Shown: piece by piece, positions 11,838 through 24,636 of the stretch
Layout of the letters: each line of letters begins with the position of its first letter
Numbering within the stretch: position 1 is the stretch's first letter
Origin: Gonatopus flavifemur
Lineage: Eukaryota > Arthropoda > Insecta > Hymenoptera > Dryinidae
Direction of reading: 5' to 3'
Assembly: GCA_018340375.1 (NCBI GenBank)
Contig: JAFFJZ010000030.1
Span: forward strand, 930,001 to 994,000
Length of the DNA: 64,000 bases
Program-made: the position numbers and the translations under genes
The notes under the pieces: generated by a model
Seen by the model: the letters and a program-made list of their open reading frames with translations, nothing else
Database searches by the model: none
What the model was told of the DNA's origin: nothing

Positions 11838-12120
11838 ACTGATACACACAATGTATATATACATGTATTTTTTTCATTTGTATGTATATATGAAAGACCC
11901 GAGAGAGTGCCGCATCTTGAAGTGGACCGTTAGGTTGGCCCCCTGACACACAGTCCACCGACCACGGCGTGCGACTGACACTCTTCTTAGACTCTCTTTT
12001 ACCTTCTCTTCTCTTCCTGTCTCTTCCTTCCTTTTTTCTCGTCTCGCACACCTTGCATTCATCGATGCAATCTCCACAAGGGAGATGCACCTTGCAACTT
12101 TACACACACGTCCCGTGAAT
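11838..12120 (-). other. Inferred 5' untranslated first exon of the coiled-coil gene
   Basis: This patch is more GC-rich than its surroundings. On the minus strand it ends in a strong donor, TATCA|GTAAGT, at about 11838. Two overlapping minus-strand frames are open here, but they are purine-driven (Arg, Lys, Glu) and joining either to the next exon gives a stop. That fits untranslated leader sequence. Splicing to the acceptor at 10364 would place the ATG as the first three bases of exon 2. The transcription start cannot be read from the sequence. Confidence 0.35.
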
Positions 12121-15100
12121 TATTCCTGCTGAGTTTAGCAATTCAAATAACATTTTGTGTTCACTTTTACATTGATTGGTCCATCCATGGAAATTTATTA
12201 CCTATCAACAGGAGAAAATGTTAACGCGTCTACTCAATGCTCTGATATAATTCCCTTCAATAGATAACAAATGTGAAAATGTATTGAAATCTTTTTATTT
12301 ATCTTTTTGGGAATCCAAGAACTGAAACATTGAATCATCATTCATCTTATAATTCAGCACATAAGAGATTCCCTTTGCAATTCATCATGGATTTCTATAT
12401 GCGATGAATAAGAAATAGTGAGGTGTTTCTCACGCTACCGTATAACAAACTCTAATGAATCGGATGATTCGAAATTTTAGATACGCACGTTGCAGATTGA
12501 CCAAGGCAATGGATTCGAATATAGAAAATTAGAAATGAAATGAAAGATTATGAAAGTTGTCGAAATTCAGATATAATCTCAAAGAATAGAAAGCAGGTAT
12601 GTGGAAGAATGAATGAAGTCATGAAGATTCTAATAAATGATTATTATACCTCTCGTGTAACAAGCATAATTTCTTAACAATATTTTTTACTTAATCGGTA
12701 CACTAATAATACCATGCGATATTGAAATTGACACTTTTTTCGAATCACGAGAACGGTTAAATGAATGTAAACAAGGGAACAGTTCTTTGCTTGATATTGA
12801 ATTCCAAAGGATATCGTTGCTTATCGATACCAGATCAACTTTCAATCTCATTTTCTTACTTGATTATGAGAATATGATTTCTTGGAACGAAGATATTGAG
12901 GCCATTAATTACTACGTCGTACAGTGTCATCGTATCAACAAAGAATACGATTCTTCGAATTAAAATTGTGATTGGATTCGACGATTCCTTTGGGTAATGA
13001 CATTTTTAATCTTTCATCGCTAACAGTATATTTCTATCTACGATTAATGAAATAATATAAATCTGTAGTATACTATAATATGTAGTTGTGCGAAGCAATA
13101 TCATCCGTGTTTTATGGTTTTGTTTCTTTGGATCGATATACGATACTTTGAACACTCGAGAAAGACACAAGAAAGTTACAATAATATGGTATTACCATAT
13201 TAATATCATACGTGTAAAAGCAATCAATCAATTTATATGAAAATTGTACCTACAAATTCTGTGATGATTACAAAATGAAGAAAAATGAGTTCGATGATAA
13301 ATCACATCCCATCCGATGCATTTAATTCTATTCTTCGATTGTATCTCAAGATTAGATGAAGATCGAATGAAATCTATCAACTAACTATACAGCATCGTTT
13401 CACTGGACGGGTCATAATTTTCCTTTATATTACTTTCATTCTTGCATCTAACAAGTGCACGATCCTTTGAAAACAAATCTAGATTTGGGTTAAAACGCGT
13501 CAAGTGAAATTTTCTTCTTTTCTTCTCAGTTATTCAAGGTAATTACGATCTACAGATGTTGATGACAATCTCTTCTGATACATCCTTTGAATATAATATT
13601 CCGAGAAGAACAAGTTTCACCGTTATTCGTCATCCATCTTCATCACTGAACATCACAAGGTGACAAAAAATGTTAAAAGCTTTACACAGTTATATAAATA
13701 CTTGTCGAGATATCAGTACAGGGTAAAAATGTTACTAATATTATTCAGAAATATGATTTCGCGTGAGTATTCGAAGTACGTGAGTGGTCGCAACGATACA
13801 ATTCGATGCATCATACATACGTAGATGAGCTGAGAAAGAAGGTTTTCACATGGATCGATGAAAAATTTTGCAATTGGCGATTGTATGTGATATACACCTC
13901 AAGGCTTTTTTGCCCGTAGGGTTTTAGTCGAGCTAATTATTGCCAGAGTTGAACATTACCGCGACAACTCTCAGTGTATTTCGAGTTTCTTGTTGTGTAC
14001 GTCGTGCCTTGAGTTTGCCATTAATTTTCAAACCGTATTGCAAGATTCATTGTGCAATGGAACCAATAACGTGACATGCTAGAAAACTATACACGACTCG
14101 TTTTGAAAATCATTTCAATTTCATACGCATTTAGTTCAACTTTCATTTTTTTGTTCAATATCATCTATTTCCGCATTTAAAAAAAGTGACATTGTCATAA
14201 ATTTCATGAAAAGTGAGAGTTCATGAATGTTATGAATTTTAAAAGATTGTGTACTAATTTTCAAAATACGAAAACGCAAGGAAGATTTGAAACGAAGTTA
14301 TGAACAATTTATGGTAGACGATATTCTTTTTTTTACATATTTATACGGTTTTAATGCACGGAGAGAGATACGTGATTGCATATTTTAACGATCCACGTCG
14401 CGATGGGTAGAGAATATTCATAAGAATCGTGAATACCCACGACAATTTATAATAAGTTGAAAACGATTGAATCGTGGTAGGAGGTGAATCGTACGTTTCT
14501 AGGACACTTCCATAAGAAATCTGTGTTAACATTGCACTCATCTGCTGCACATTGATTTTGTCTTTATGTTAATAATCCATTATCATGAAGACAATATAAC
14601 TGAATGTATAAATAATTTCTCCATTCTCACGTGAATAAGCGTACTGTATTGCATTTGAGTTGCGAGAAACAACTTTTGAAAACTGAATTTTCATTAAAAA
14701 CAAATCACTCGTTCCATTGAAAGTGATACACAATTCACAAGAGAATATTGAATTACAAAAAGAGCAAATCTTTGTAGATTTCAATCCATGGAATCGTGTA
14801 TCTGTATCGATGACAGATTGCGATAACTTCAGCGTCGAGGAGAAACTAGTATAAAGTGAACTACAGTACATTCATTTACTCATTCTCAATTGAGCAATGT
14901 TGTTCTTGTACATCATTATTATTCGACAAATTATGTGCATGGTGATGCTGATCGTTCATTTTTCGTTTGCATAATATTAGTTGATATTCATGAAGTATTT
15001 CATTTGCCGCGATTGATAATTTATATCAAGTTCTATATCGTATACGAACAATACAGTCTTTTTTCCACACAGTTCGCTTATAACATTCGATGCACATCAA

Positions 15101-16334
15101 TGCTTCCTTATTTCGAAAGGTAGAATTACTTCTTATTCAGCGCCAAAAATTTTGAGGGTGAATTACATGATTGATAAATACCCACCGAATTGAGTTCTAG
15201 GTACTTGTGGAAGAGAGAAAGATCTGAGGAAGAGACGAAAACAAAGAGGAAAAGGCAGATGTATTCATTGGACCGCAACAGATGATCAGAGAAAGTACAC
15301 GAACAGAACTGTTATGAAAGCGACATATCCGGTCGGTTCTCCCTTCCTTTTTGTGTTTGAAAATTCTGTTCAAGTGAAATTCCCGCAAATTTACTATATT
15401 TTTCTCCTCTTTCGATAAGTAAATTATCAACAAGAATAATTTATAATTCCTTAAATTAGCATCTCAACTGAAAGAGTTTTGGAGAGTTCATAAACAATAA
15501 CGCGGATGTAAAATCCCATCAAAATTTCATCTCGAAATTGTGAATATATATGTAGGATACGTGTTTGCTTTCAAAACATGTCTGTACAAACTGTTTATAC
15601 AATGATACTCTAATGGTATTGATATCGTGATGCAGTCTACAACATAGTCTGTGCGTTGATACGTGCTTACGAAATCAACTTATGTCTGTTTGGATAATTG
15701 ATTCACAACATTGAATATGCAAGAAAATCGATACGTTGTATCAACTATTTGTATAGATTTTCCGTATTGATCATGATTGGTTTTCAAATACTAAATACTT
15801 CACGTCCAATAGGTTTCAATGAAATAATAATGATTCAATTAGAAAGAAATATTGTTGAAAAAGTTGAGTCACGATATGCAGTTACGATGACTTACGCTGC
15901 TGGTTTTTATATAATCCTCTCTGTCTGTGATCTCAATCATGTTCTATTTCGTTTTTATTTGCCCCAGCAACTTGTGAATTATGAATGAAAGCAATTCAAC
16001 GAGTTGAAGTAGGACAGTATTCTACATTTCGTAATTCTTATAGATGATTGAATAACGTAAGAACAAAACATATGAGAACAAAGTTGGAGCGGTTTGATGA
16101 CGATACTACCTTCAAAACTTCGCTGAAAGGAGTGGAGTTTATTTCGTAAGTTCCTACGTGTCGCCATGTGTTTTCCATGGTTTTAGATTTTATTGAAAAC
16201 ATTTGATCGTTCGATTACAATTTCTGACGCTCATTCGCTCATTCTCGTGTAAAGCATTTGAAAGAATTTCAACTCAACTGATGTGAAAAAACATGATACA
16301 TAGTAAAATGAAGAACATAAAATCATTTTAGGGA
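12121..16334. other. AT-rich intergenic DNA upstream of the coiled-coil gene
   Basis: No gene, RNA gene or clear element seen. A promoter for the minus-strand gene should lie near the low end, but no motif could be assigned. Confidence 0.5.
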
Positions 16335-16430
16335 TTCTTTAGCCTCCTACGAGACCTTACAAGGACCAAGTTTTGAATTTTTCTTCAATTCACTTGATCC
16401 TATAAAGAAATTGAATTCCCTAAAGAATAC
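16335..16430. repeat. Imperfect inverted repeat
   Basis: TAGGGATTCTTTAG near the left is mirrored by CCCTAAAGAAT near the right, with AATTC strings between. Possibly an old MITE. Confidence 0.35.
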
Positions 16431-16551
16431 AATAATTTTTCACGAACTGGGACGATTCTTGAGTTCAATGAACAAGCCGAAATTCGTATGAATTCTACTT
16501 CTCAGAAACGATTCATAATTCTCATTATTGTGAATAGACTTTTTTTCCAGG

Positions 16552-16722
16552 TATTACGTTTACATGGGCGGAAAACCGGTGTCAGCTCCAAGGTCGTGTG
16601 AACTGTTAAGACTCCACAAGTGGAGAGATTCGAGAGATACGTGTATACGTATTTATCTGTTCCGAGACTTCAAAGACACATACCGACCAGAATGTCATGT
16701 GCTTGTTATTCTAGGTCGTTGA
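16552..16722 (+). CDS. Possible terminal exon or small ORF behind a strong acceptor
   Basis: A textbook acceptor (CTTTTTTTCCAG, ending 16550) is followed by a 56-codon frame without Ile/Asn/Lys bias, with an internal Met (MGGKPVSAPRSCELLRLHKW, then YRPECHVLVILGR) and a stop at 16720-16722. The patch is less AT-rich than its surroundings. I do not recognise the peptide and no upstream exon could be linked, so chance is quite possible. Confidence 0.2.
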   Translation, partial: YYVYMGGKPVSAPRSCELLRLHKWRDSRDTCIRIYLFRDFKDTYRPECHVLVILGR

Positions 16723-16829
16723 TATTTCGGTTTAACAGTTGGTCAGATTTAGTCGTTTACCAGCATTTGCTCGCTTCAACATTTTGGATTGCCTTAGTCG
16801 GTTTCACACGAATTTCGCAATGAACGTAC

Positions 16830-19199
16830 AATTATGCGCTTCTACATATGATACAAAGCCACCGCAAGATACGGGAAAAAAGACAGGCTTGGCCCCTTAC
16901 TAGGCCGTATTCATTATACACTCGTCGAGATTTATGATCGAACGCCAAAAATAAACGTCTAAAGAAGCGTGTACGAACTCGAAGTGAGAAGAAAAAGAAA
17001 TTTTACCTGGAATTGCAGCTTGCTAATAAAGTTATCGACAGCTACGATACGATGTTGGTGTAGAAAAAAAAGATTGTTATCAAAAATGTTGAATCATCAT
17101 CTATTTTTTGTTTTTTGGTTTTCTCTATTTTTTTTTATCCTGGTTCGCTTATTTCTAATTCCATTTCGAGTTCAATCGCTTATTCCCTTGTATAAAAAAA
17201 AACCTTCAAGACATCTGACAAGTGAATATCGTGTTAGGTACAGGATCAAAGAGGCTTAATCAAGATTCAAAAATTCAAACGTTATATACACATATTCGGA
17301 CATGTGAAACGAGTGCGTGGCGTGAATACCGTTACTCCTTTTCTCCCTTTCTGCTCTTCCTATCGTTTTTTTGTCATTATAACTTGAGCACTTTTTTCCC
17401 TCGATTTATTCCTCCTTCGCGTTACGAATTTGTCGCATTCGTTCGTTCATTCATTCGGTCGTTCATTCACTCGCTTATTCGTTCATTCATTCAGTCCCAC
17501 GTGAAAAAATAAGTTCAACTGAATTGTACCCGGTTGAAAAGTAATTATCTACTTTGAATCTATTTTTGATGATTATATTAGATTCATTTGTCCTAAACTT
17601 GCGAATTCTAGCGATGGTTTATTCATGTAACGGTAATCTCTTCCGACAAACATGAAATCATTACCATTTATCTCATCATCATTTCAATGTTCCATAAGAT
17701 TCAATTGATAGAACAGAGAGAGACTGAAATTGAATGCCTGTCAACAATCGACGTGATATTTTAATGGCTATTGAGGTGTTAGATTCAAATTAACTTATGA
17801 TGTCTTGAAAATGCCATATGGTATCCCTGCGCAACATTTTTTCTCGTTTGTAGCGGAGAGGTTTTAATATCATGGATGTGTAATGTTTTCACATAACTGA
17901 TCAATATTTATGCAGAAACAAGTGTATCGCGTGTAAAATTTGAATGATAGAAAAGCAGTTTTCAATTGAGAAAATGAATATAATATGTACATTGAAGTAC
18001 CATTGCTGATTTATAGCTTTCATATTGTAAGCATCGGTTATGTATGCGGTAGGCCTGAAGACCACCTTGATGTAGGTGGTATCTTCAATCGATGTCATCT
18101 CCTGGTGTAAATACAAACTTATTAGTCTTTTTCTTAGTATTGCACAGGTAGGAAGATGCTGTTCTTTTTTTTTGTTATATTCTTCGTTATGAAGAAGTTT
18201 ACGGAAGAGAAGGAATATTTCTAAGAACTCATCGGGTATTTTATCGGCTTCGGAGTAAGATAGTTATTTATCACATTCATCGATTGAATTGAGAGAATTT
18301 TCCCTGAAAAATAGGCGATAACTTTTCTCCCTCTTGGAGACTGATACTCACAACTTATATACATTGGATCGAATAGAACGTAATTCTTTTCACATTTGAA
18401 AGCTATTGGCAATAGGATTTTATTACTAACACCACGGGTTAACAGAAGATACACGTCCTACAAAATGTTCCTACAGAGTGGTGAACGGCTATTAAATACT
18501 CGATGAGTTACATCACCGCGTAACATTTTGACTTCGTTATACGATGTCGTGCATTTCCTACTCGTTCCTACATTCTATTGTCTTTCGCGTACGTAGCCAC
18601 GACGACTAATTATGCGACAACTATAGAGGTATATAAGGCATGATGCACCTACATCACTGTTACATGTCAACATCAAACGTGGAATATAAAAGAATACTGA
18701 TGTGACCTCGTTATTGAATATACCAATGATGATTTGAAAAAAAAAATGAACATAGGGTGTAGCCAAGTTACGACGCTCTTCGAGTTTATATTTCTAAATA
18801 GTTGCAGAAATATTTATAAATGAACAGAAGGTGGATAAGTAGGATGATCTTTTCACAAGCAAAAGCGGTTTTAATAAGTCTTATGATTTATAAGAAACGG
18901 AAACTGTAATTACTTTCTGACAATGAAGATCACAGTTATTATAAGACTACTTCCTATAATATTGGATTAAAGAAGGTAACTATTGTTCTCATGTGTCGCA
19001 GAATTATAAGTCTCATTATCACAATGAATTTACAGTTTCCGGCTGTCATGGTGAATGTTACAAACGTAACAAACGCTACAAAATATTCATGGATGGTTTT
19101 GCGATCAGCGCAAGAATTTCAAAATTTTCGTGGAGATTTGATTTAAAAAATTCAATCCAGAAAATATTTAAAATCTAACACGAAGAAAAAAAACCTTAC
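16830..19199. other. AT-rich intergenic DNA
   Basis: A TTCA microsatellite is at 17437-17494. A minus-strand segment at 18001-18101 (CACCAG acceptor, EMTSIEDTTYIKVVFRP peptide, GTACTT donor) is exon-like, but no partner exon joins it in frame. Confidence 0.45.
17437..17494. repeat. TTCA/TTCG microsatellite
   Basis: Degenerate tetranucleotide repeat GTTCATTCATTCGGTCG and similar. The open frame with repeated RSFI/HS residues here is its by-product. Confidence 0.85.
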
Positions 19200-19201
19200 T
19201 A

Positions 19202-20478
19202 CTGTATCCAAAAAATGAGGTGACGTAGCATTTATTTTCAAAAATCTTTATTTATTCCCCCATATCTAGTTCATCGCCTTCAAAGAAATCCCCCCCCCCC
19301 CCCCCGGAGACAATACACTTATGCCAACGCATTTTCCAATCTTCGAAACAGTTGTTCAAGTCGGTTTCCGGGATGGCTTTCAACTCTCTCTTCGATTCGG
19401 TTTGGATCTCTTCTATCGACTCAAAACGGTGTCCCCGGAGCGGTCTTTTGATTTTGTTGAATAGCCAGAAGTCGCACGGTGCCAAATCAGGTGAATACGG
19501 TGGTTGTAGAACGATATGGGTCGAGATTTTTGCGAAATAGTCACGAAGAATCAATGCAGTGTGAGCCGGTGCATTGTCGTGGTGCAAAAACCAAGAGTTG
19601 TCTCGCCACAATTCCGGTCTCTTTAACGACGCATAACGCTCAAAAAATATTCTTCGTTGACAGTTTGATCCGGCGGAGGGAACTCAAAATGCACAACATC
19701 ACGATAATCGAAGAAAACAGTCAACATAACCTTGATTTTTGAGGGACTTTGGCGCGGATCTTTTGGTTTTGCCTCACTTTTAGTGCGATATTCACTTGAT
19801 TGATCGGCTGTTCCCGGGTCATAAGCATGAACCCACGTCTCATCTCCCGTAATAATGCGTTTCATCTTGTCCTGATAGTCAGAGAGCATTGTTTTACACA
19901 CTTCAACGCGACGATGTTTTTCCAGGAAATTCAGTGTTCTCGGTACCAATCGAGATTTGACGCGTCTAAGGCACAAAACATCCTTCAAAATGGTATTGAC
20001 TGATCCTTTTGAAATGCCAACATCATCAGCAAGATCTCTAATTGTTAATCGACGATTTACAAGCACGAAATCTTTGATTTCTTGGACGTGAACTTCGTCA
20101 GTTGAAGTTGATGGTCGACTGGGACACATTTCGTCTTCGACACGTTCTCGACTTTCTTGGAACTTTTTACACCACTTGTAAACATTTTTTTGGACATAGC
20201 TCCATTGCCAAAGGCTTTCTTCACCATCCTCCACGAATCAGCAGCAGGAAGTTCATTCCGCAAACAAAATTTAATACAAATTCTTCGCTCAACAAATGCA
20301 GACATTATAAGAATCGAAAAATTCATTTTCAGCAGCTTACAATACGAAACGTATCTCAAACACCAATGAATATTCTGATGTGCCCCTTGGTATGGATATA
20401 TCAAAGACAGTCTTACTGACCTACAAATAAGAGCACTCCCCCGAATACATCTGCGCACCAAGTTTACATTCAAATGCA
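19202..20478 (-). mobile_element. Mariner transposon copy 2, 5' end damaged
   Basis: Same family as the copies at 1.1 and 60.7 kb, in minus orientation. The 3' end repeat (CTGTATCCAAAAAATGAGG) begins at 19202 after a TA. At the transposase-proximal end the similarity stops near 20478, about 25-30 bp before the expected terminus, so the outermost 5' repeat is lost or diverged. Confidence 0.9.
19252..20305 (-). pseudogene. Mariner DD34D transposase, broken (copy 2)
   Basis: Two main pieces are readable. A 5' part (from MSAFVERRICIKF at 20305) shifts frame at an A-run near 20190. A central part carries [13 protein letters not shown] and TGDETWVHAYD and stops after VMRR. A third frame carries HHDNAPAH, YSPDLAPCD and the C terminus. 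All three catalytic Asp codons survive. A run of 16 C at 19290-19305 (G on the coding strand) lies near the 3' end. Unlike copy 1 it has Gln rather than stop after FPPPD. Confidence 0.9.
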
Positions 20479-21612
20479 CAGCAACAAACTTTACGGTTTC
20501 AGCAAAAAGTATTTAGCGAAATCAGATTTAGCTGTCACAGTAATTTTTTTTTCCTTGCAACTACAGTTAATTCAGCCCCTAAAACGGCAAAATAATTCGA
20601 CGCACCTAATAGTGAATTATTGACCAAGTTGGCAAAAAAACTGGCTGCTGCAGTGAAGTCCACATGAGACGATTAGATTTTGCTGTCATATTCAATGCAT
20701 CTAATTCCAGTCAGGTCCTTCCAAAGTAAACGTTCGATTGTGGATTCTTATCCACATGAAGCATTGGATCAACCTCAAACTAATTCATGTATTCAAAATA
20801 TAAGATATAAGAACAAGAAATATGAAATACGATATTTTAGATCATCCTGTTTTCTTCCGCATCCAAAGGCGATGCTCATCCACTTTTGGAGTTTTAACGA
20901 CGCTCTTTACGTTTTTTTCTTCTCGTTTCTTATTATTGACTCTCGCTTCTTACGTGTTCTTGTATTCTTTATAGCTCCCCGTACGGAACCATGTATATAT
21001 ACGTATATACAAACATACATACATGCTCAATACTTATTTGGTTTTATTCGAGCACGGTGTTTATTACAGTTATACACACTCGAGCGGTTTCTTTTGCCTC
21101 TTCTTTCGTTGTTGTAATTGTTTTTCTTTTCTCTTATTTTCATGCCGATAAATATGTTTTTAGATCTCGATAAATCTCATCACTTCTCTCTCTTATTCTA
21201 TATAGATGTTTTCGGTCCTTATGGAACTCCATTTGGATGTCATCTTTATTATCAGTACATGTGCACTCAAAGTATCATCTCGCTGCGTATCTTTTTCTTA
21301 GCTGTTTTTTCACCGGTTCTTAAGTGCTCTGGCATCTCGAAGTCGATACACGTATATAAAGTTGAATACATGAGAAATTGATCGGGACAAGAAGAAGATG
21401 AAGGAGGAGAAAGAAATTTCGACCATTTTGAATCGGTTGAGGATTTAATTTCATTGTTCTATTTGTGTAGCTCATATTACAATGCCGTATTCATTTGGGA
21501 GTTGAAATGATTATTAATTATTTTACATCGTGTATCGAATCGAACAATCAAAGTTTCTCATAGTGTTCAATTCAACAGGATGAAGAATCTGTGAAAATGA
21601 TCAAATCTCTCG
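20479..21612. other. AT-rich DNA without recognised gene
   Basis: A 145-codon plus-strand frame at 20680-21117 is Phe/Leu/Ser-rich, and its pyrimidine-rich strand explains its openness. I do not support it as a gene. Confidence 0.45.
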
Positions 21613-21616
21613 TTAA

Positions 21617-21821
21617 GGGGATACTAGCGCCGGGACTGCAGGAAAACCTTTCGTGTAAGATTTCTCCACAATACTTGAATATTTTTAAAATATCGCTCTA
21701 TACAGCATTTCTTGAATGTATATAGAAATGCTGTATACAGCGATATTTTGAAGATATTCAAGTATATTTTGAAGAAATCTTACACGAAAAATTTGGCCAA
21801 TGTCCCGGCGCTAGTATCTCC
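21617..21821. mobile_element. TTAA-flanked hairpin MITE, copy 1
   Basis: It is 205 bp and nearly fully self-complementary (arms about 100 bp), starting GGGGATACTAGCGCCGGGAC. TTAA flanks both ends (21613-21616, 21822-21825). A TTAA target fits piggyBac-type transposition; the autonomous partner is not in the window. Confidence 0.85.
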
Positions 21822-21980
21822 TTAAAGTGTACTAAATATTTGTTCACGTTGGTTTGATACCGACTCGGGATTGGTGACCAACCTTTACAACGGCCAGTTT
21901 AATTATCGAGCCAGTAAATATTCGTAATCAGTAGATGAAGGTTGGTAGTCAATAGCGTCGTCCTAGAACTAGCATTCCTA

Positions 21981-22268
21981 CACTAAGAGAAAAGATTTGG
22001 TTGATATATGCCCATCCAACATTTTTTGTTGGCGTAGATACAAATTTAGTGAGTTCAACCAAAATTCGATCATAATTGAACCAACCATAAAGATTTTACT
22101 AAATCACTTTTATTTCAGGGAATCAAACGTGATTTGTTGAGATAATTTGCTTAGCGCAGCCAAATTTTGGTTAGAGTCCCCAAATTTTTAAGTATGCCAA
22201 CAAAACATTTTGGTTGGGCATTTAATAACAAAATGTTTTGTTAGGTACAACAAAACAATTCTTACAGT
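21981..22268. mobile_element. MITE with CACTAAGAGAAAA / CACTGTAAGAA ends
   Basis: The left end is CACTAAGAGAAAAGATTTGG and the right end, inverted, CACTGTAAGAATTG. Internal strings repeat in both directions (CAACATTTTTTGTTGG, AATGTTTTGTTAGG). No coding. Confidence 0.5.
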
Positions 22269-22595
22269 GTCCGTTGGATGATATGTACAGTCGGTGTAAC
22301 AAGTCCGTTTACAGTTCTAACGGAAATATCTTTGAATACGTTGTTATTAATGATCTTTGTGATACTGAATCAACTCTTGCAAATCCATGCCGCTGATCTG
22401 ATTAGGCCAAGGCCATATCAGTGTTCAACTAAGGGTTGATATACGTTTCGAATAATAAATATCCCGAACGATCTTTGGCCCGAAGAATAAAATTCAGCTA
22501 AATTTCCTACACTGAGAAGAAAAAGTCATTGAATCGAAGAAATAGATTTTTTTGGATTGAAGAAATATTGTTCGAACCAATGAGTACTTCATTAT

Positions 22596-23417
22596 TAGGT
22601 GTGCAAGTTGAAACTCGGCTTTAAGTTGGTTGCATGAAACAAAATATTTCAACGCATCCAATTCGTCCGCCATTTTGGATATATGTAGCGTGGACATTGC
22701 AGTTGTCATATCAGTCATTTTTAAGTAGTAATTTCCTGTGTATTAATTTTATAAGATGGATTTCGATAAGCAACATTTACCCCATTGTATTCTATTCTGT
22801 TTTCAAATGAATAAAAATGCTGCTCAAGCTATGGAATTGATTAATACGACATCGGGTCAACATTCTGTGAGCCATTCAACAGTGAAAAAGTGATTTACAA
22901 GATTTCGTAATGGAAATTTCAGTCTTGAGGACGATTCACGTCCAGGCGCAATAAAAAAATTTGAGGATGAAGAACGTGAAGTTTTACGGAATGAAAATCC
23001 ATGTCAAACTCAAGAAGAGCTTGGAGGACAGTTAGGAGTTACTCGCCAAGCAATTTCACTTCGATTGCATGCATTGAGAAAAATACCGAAGGAAGGAAAA
23101 TGGGTTCCTGATAAACTGACGGAAGAAAATAAAAGACGGAGAGTTGCCATTTGCATGAATTTGCTTTCTCGGTTCAAGAAGAAGAATTTTCTGTATAAAA
23201 TCATTACGAGTGATGAAAGATGGATTTTGTACGACAATCCTAAACGTAGAAAAGCATGGGTTGATCCGGGCCAGCCATCTACATCAGTTTAAAAACCGAA
23301 TATTCATACAAAGAAAGTTTTACTCTGTGTCTGGTGGGATTGGAAAGGAATCATTTACTACGAGCTTCTCGAACCTGGCCAAACTATTACAGCTGAGCGT
23401 TACCGGGCGCAGCTGAT
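22596..23417 (+). mobile_element. Second mariner type, 3'-truncated
   Basis: It begins at a TA followed by TTAGGTGTGCAAGTTG-like sequence (about 22596), the style of Mos1-type or related mariner ends. Recognisable transposase stops at about 23417 and no matching 3' terminus follows. The 3' third, including the last two catalytic Asp motifs, is gone. Confidence 0.75.
22756..23417 (+). pseudogene. Mariner transposase fragment, Mos1-like, N-terminal two thirds
   Basis: It reads from MDFDKQHLPHCILFCF (ATG at 22756) through two HTH-like segments (GQLGVTRQAISLRLHAL) to the first catalytic motif TSDERWILYDNP, where family members usually have GDE. Stops interrupt after STVKK (about 22891) and after PSTSV (about 23290). 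Beyond [12 protein letters not shown] the protein similarity ends. It is a different lineage from the three DD34D copies in the window. Confidence 0.8.
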
Positions 23418-24206
23418 CAAAGTAAGTGATACCAGTTATGTTCGCCTAAAACTGTTCGTAGTGGTATTCAATCGACATATCACATGCGTTCGCAAAAAAT
23501 TCATCTTCACAACCAATTGTATTCACCATACAATTCTAAAAGAAGTAATATTGAGTTCCAATCAAAATATATTTATAATTCATCATGAATTGTTCCCGGA
23601 TGTCAAATTAAAATGTTTTATGAGCTTTTTCTACAGTATATTATTGAATATGTATTGGATAAATGTTGAAGATATTCAAAACTCCTTATACTTTTTCACG
23701 CGGAAAGAAATTTTGTATGTTAAACCCCTAGACTTCATACCAAATTGAGGATATATCAAGATTTTGAGGTGATGTACCAAACAAGCTTCATGCAAATACC
23801 AGACTTCCTTTCATTTGAAATCATGAAAATATTATACATTTCAGAAGAAAATCATTTCAAAAAGCACAAATAACATCCCAGTAAAAAATCTGGAATAGGA
23901 AAATATAGGAATTTCCTATTCTTTTCAATTCTTTCCAATTCGAATTCTCCAAAAAAAGAATACATATGAATAGAAAGAAATTGAAATATTTAGATTTCAA
24001 TATCATGTATGAATCCCAATTGCTATTCTGTATTGAATTCTCCTAACAGAAATGAAAATCTTTTATCCAATATCGTAAAGGTAATTCATTGACTATATAG
24101 AAGTTGTTATGCTAAATTTTACATTGGAAAAATTGAATTTGAATTCCAGATTTGGAATACGATTTGACTTTAGAATAGGTTAGAATGGAGGTAAATAGAA
24201 TTTCTG
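23418..24206. other. AT-rich DNA after the truncated mariner
   Basis: No terminal repeat for the truncated mariner and no gene. GAATTC-rich text begins near 23900, as in the neighbouring foldback family. Confidence 0.5.
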
Positions 24207-24555
24207 TACAAGGAGAGAAAAAATTTGCTGACGCAGCAAATCGAGGTATTATATATAGAATAGCCAAATTTTTCGCTGACCTAGCTAAAAATTTGCTATA
24301 ACCGCAATCGTGTTAGCTACGACAGCAATTTTTTAGCTGAAGCAGCAAAAAATGTTTGCTCAGCCAGCAAATTTTCAGTATTATATATAGAATAGCAAAC
24401 AAATTTTGCTGGGATAGCAAACATTTTTTGCTGCCACAGCTAAAAATTCGCTGTCGCAGCTATTTGCTGGAACAGCAAAAAATTTGCTGCTCTGGCAAAA
24501 GGAACCCAGCAAAAGTAGATTTCGCTGCCACAGCGAATTCCTTTTTCTCCGTGTA
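24207..24555. mobile_element. MITE rich in GCTG..CAGC motifs, copy 1
   Basis: Ends are TACAAGGAGAGAAAAAA and, inverted, TACACGGAGAAAAAG. The body is a dense series of short AATTTGCTGNNNCAGCAAA-like palindromes. Two direct repeats of TATTATATATAGAATAGC lie at about 24248 and 24380. It is non-coding. Confidence 0.75.
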
Positions 24556-24636
24556 GAATCAATTCCATAACTCCAAAATTCGAATTCGAATTTTTGAATT
24601 TCAATCCGATATTGTTTGCTGGGATAGCGAAGATTA

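Noticed and set aside
11836..12107. Two overlapping minus-strand open frames rich in Arg, Lys and Glu
   Set aside because: They are open because the strand is purine-rich. Neither joins the next exon without a stop. Better read as a 5' untranslated exon.
18001..18415. Two exon-like minus-strand pieces with fair splice sites (18001-18101 and about 18360-18412)
   Set aside because: Joining them in the open frame of each produces an immediate stop, and neither peptide is recognisable.
20680..21117. 145-codon plus-strand open frame
   Set aside because: Phe/Ser/Leu/Tyr-rich text from a pyrimidine-rich strand, with no domain, no splice context and no similarity I recognise.
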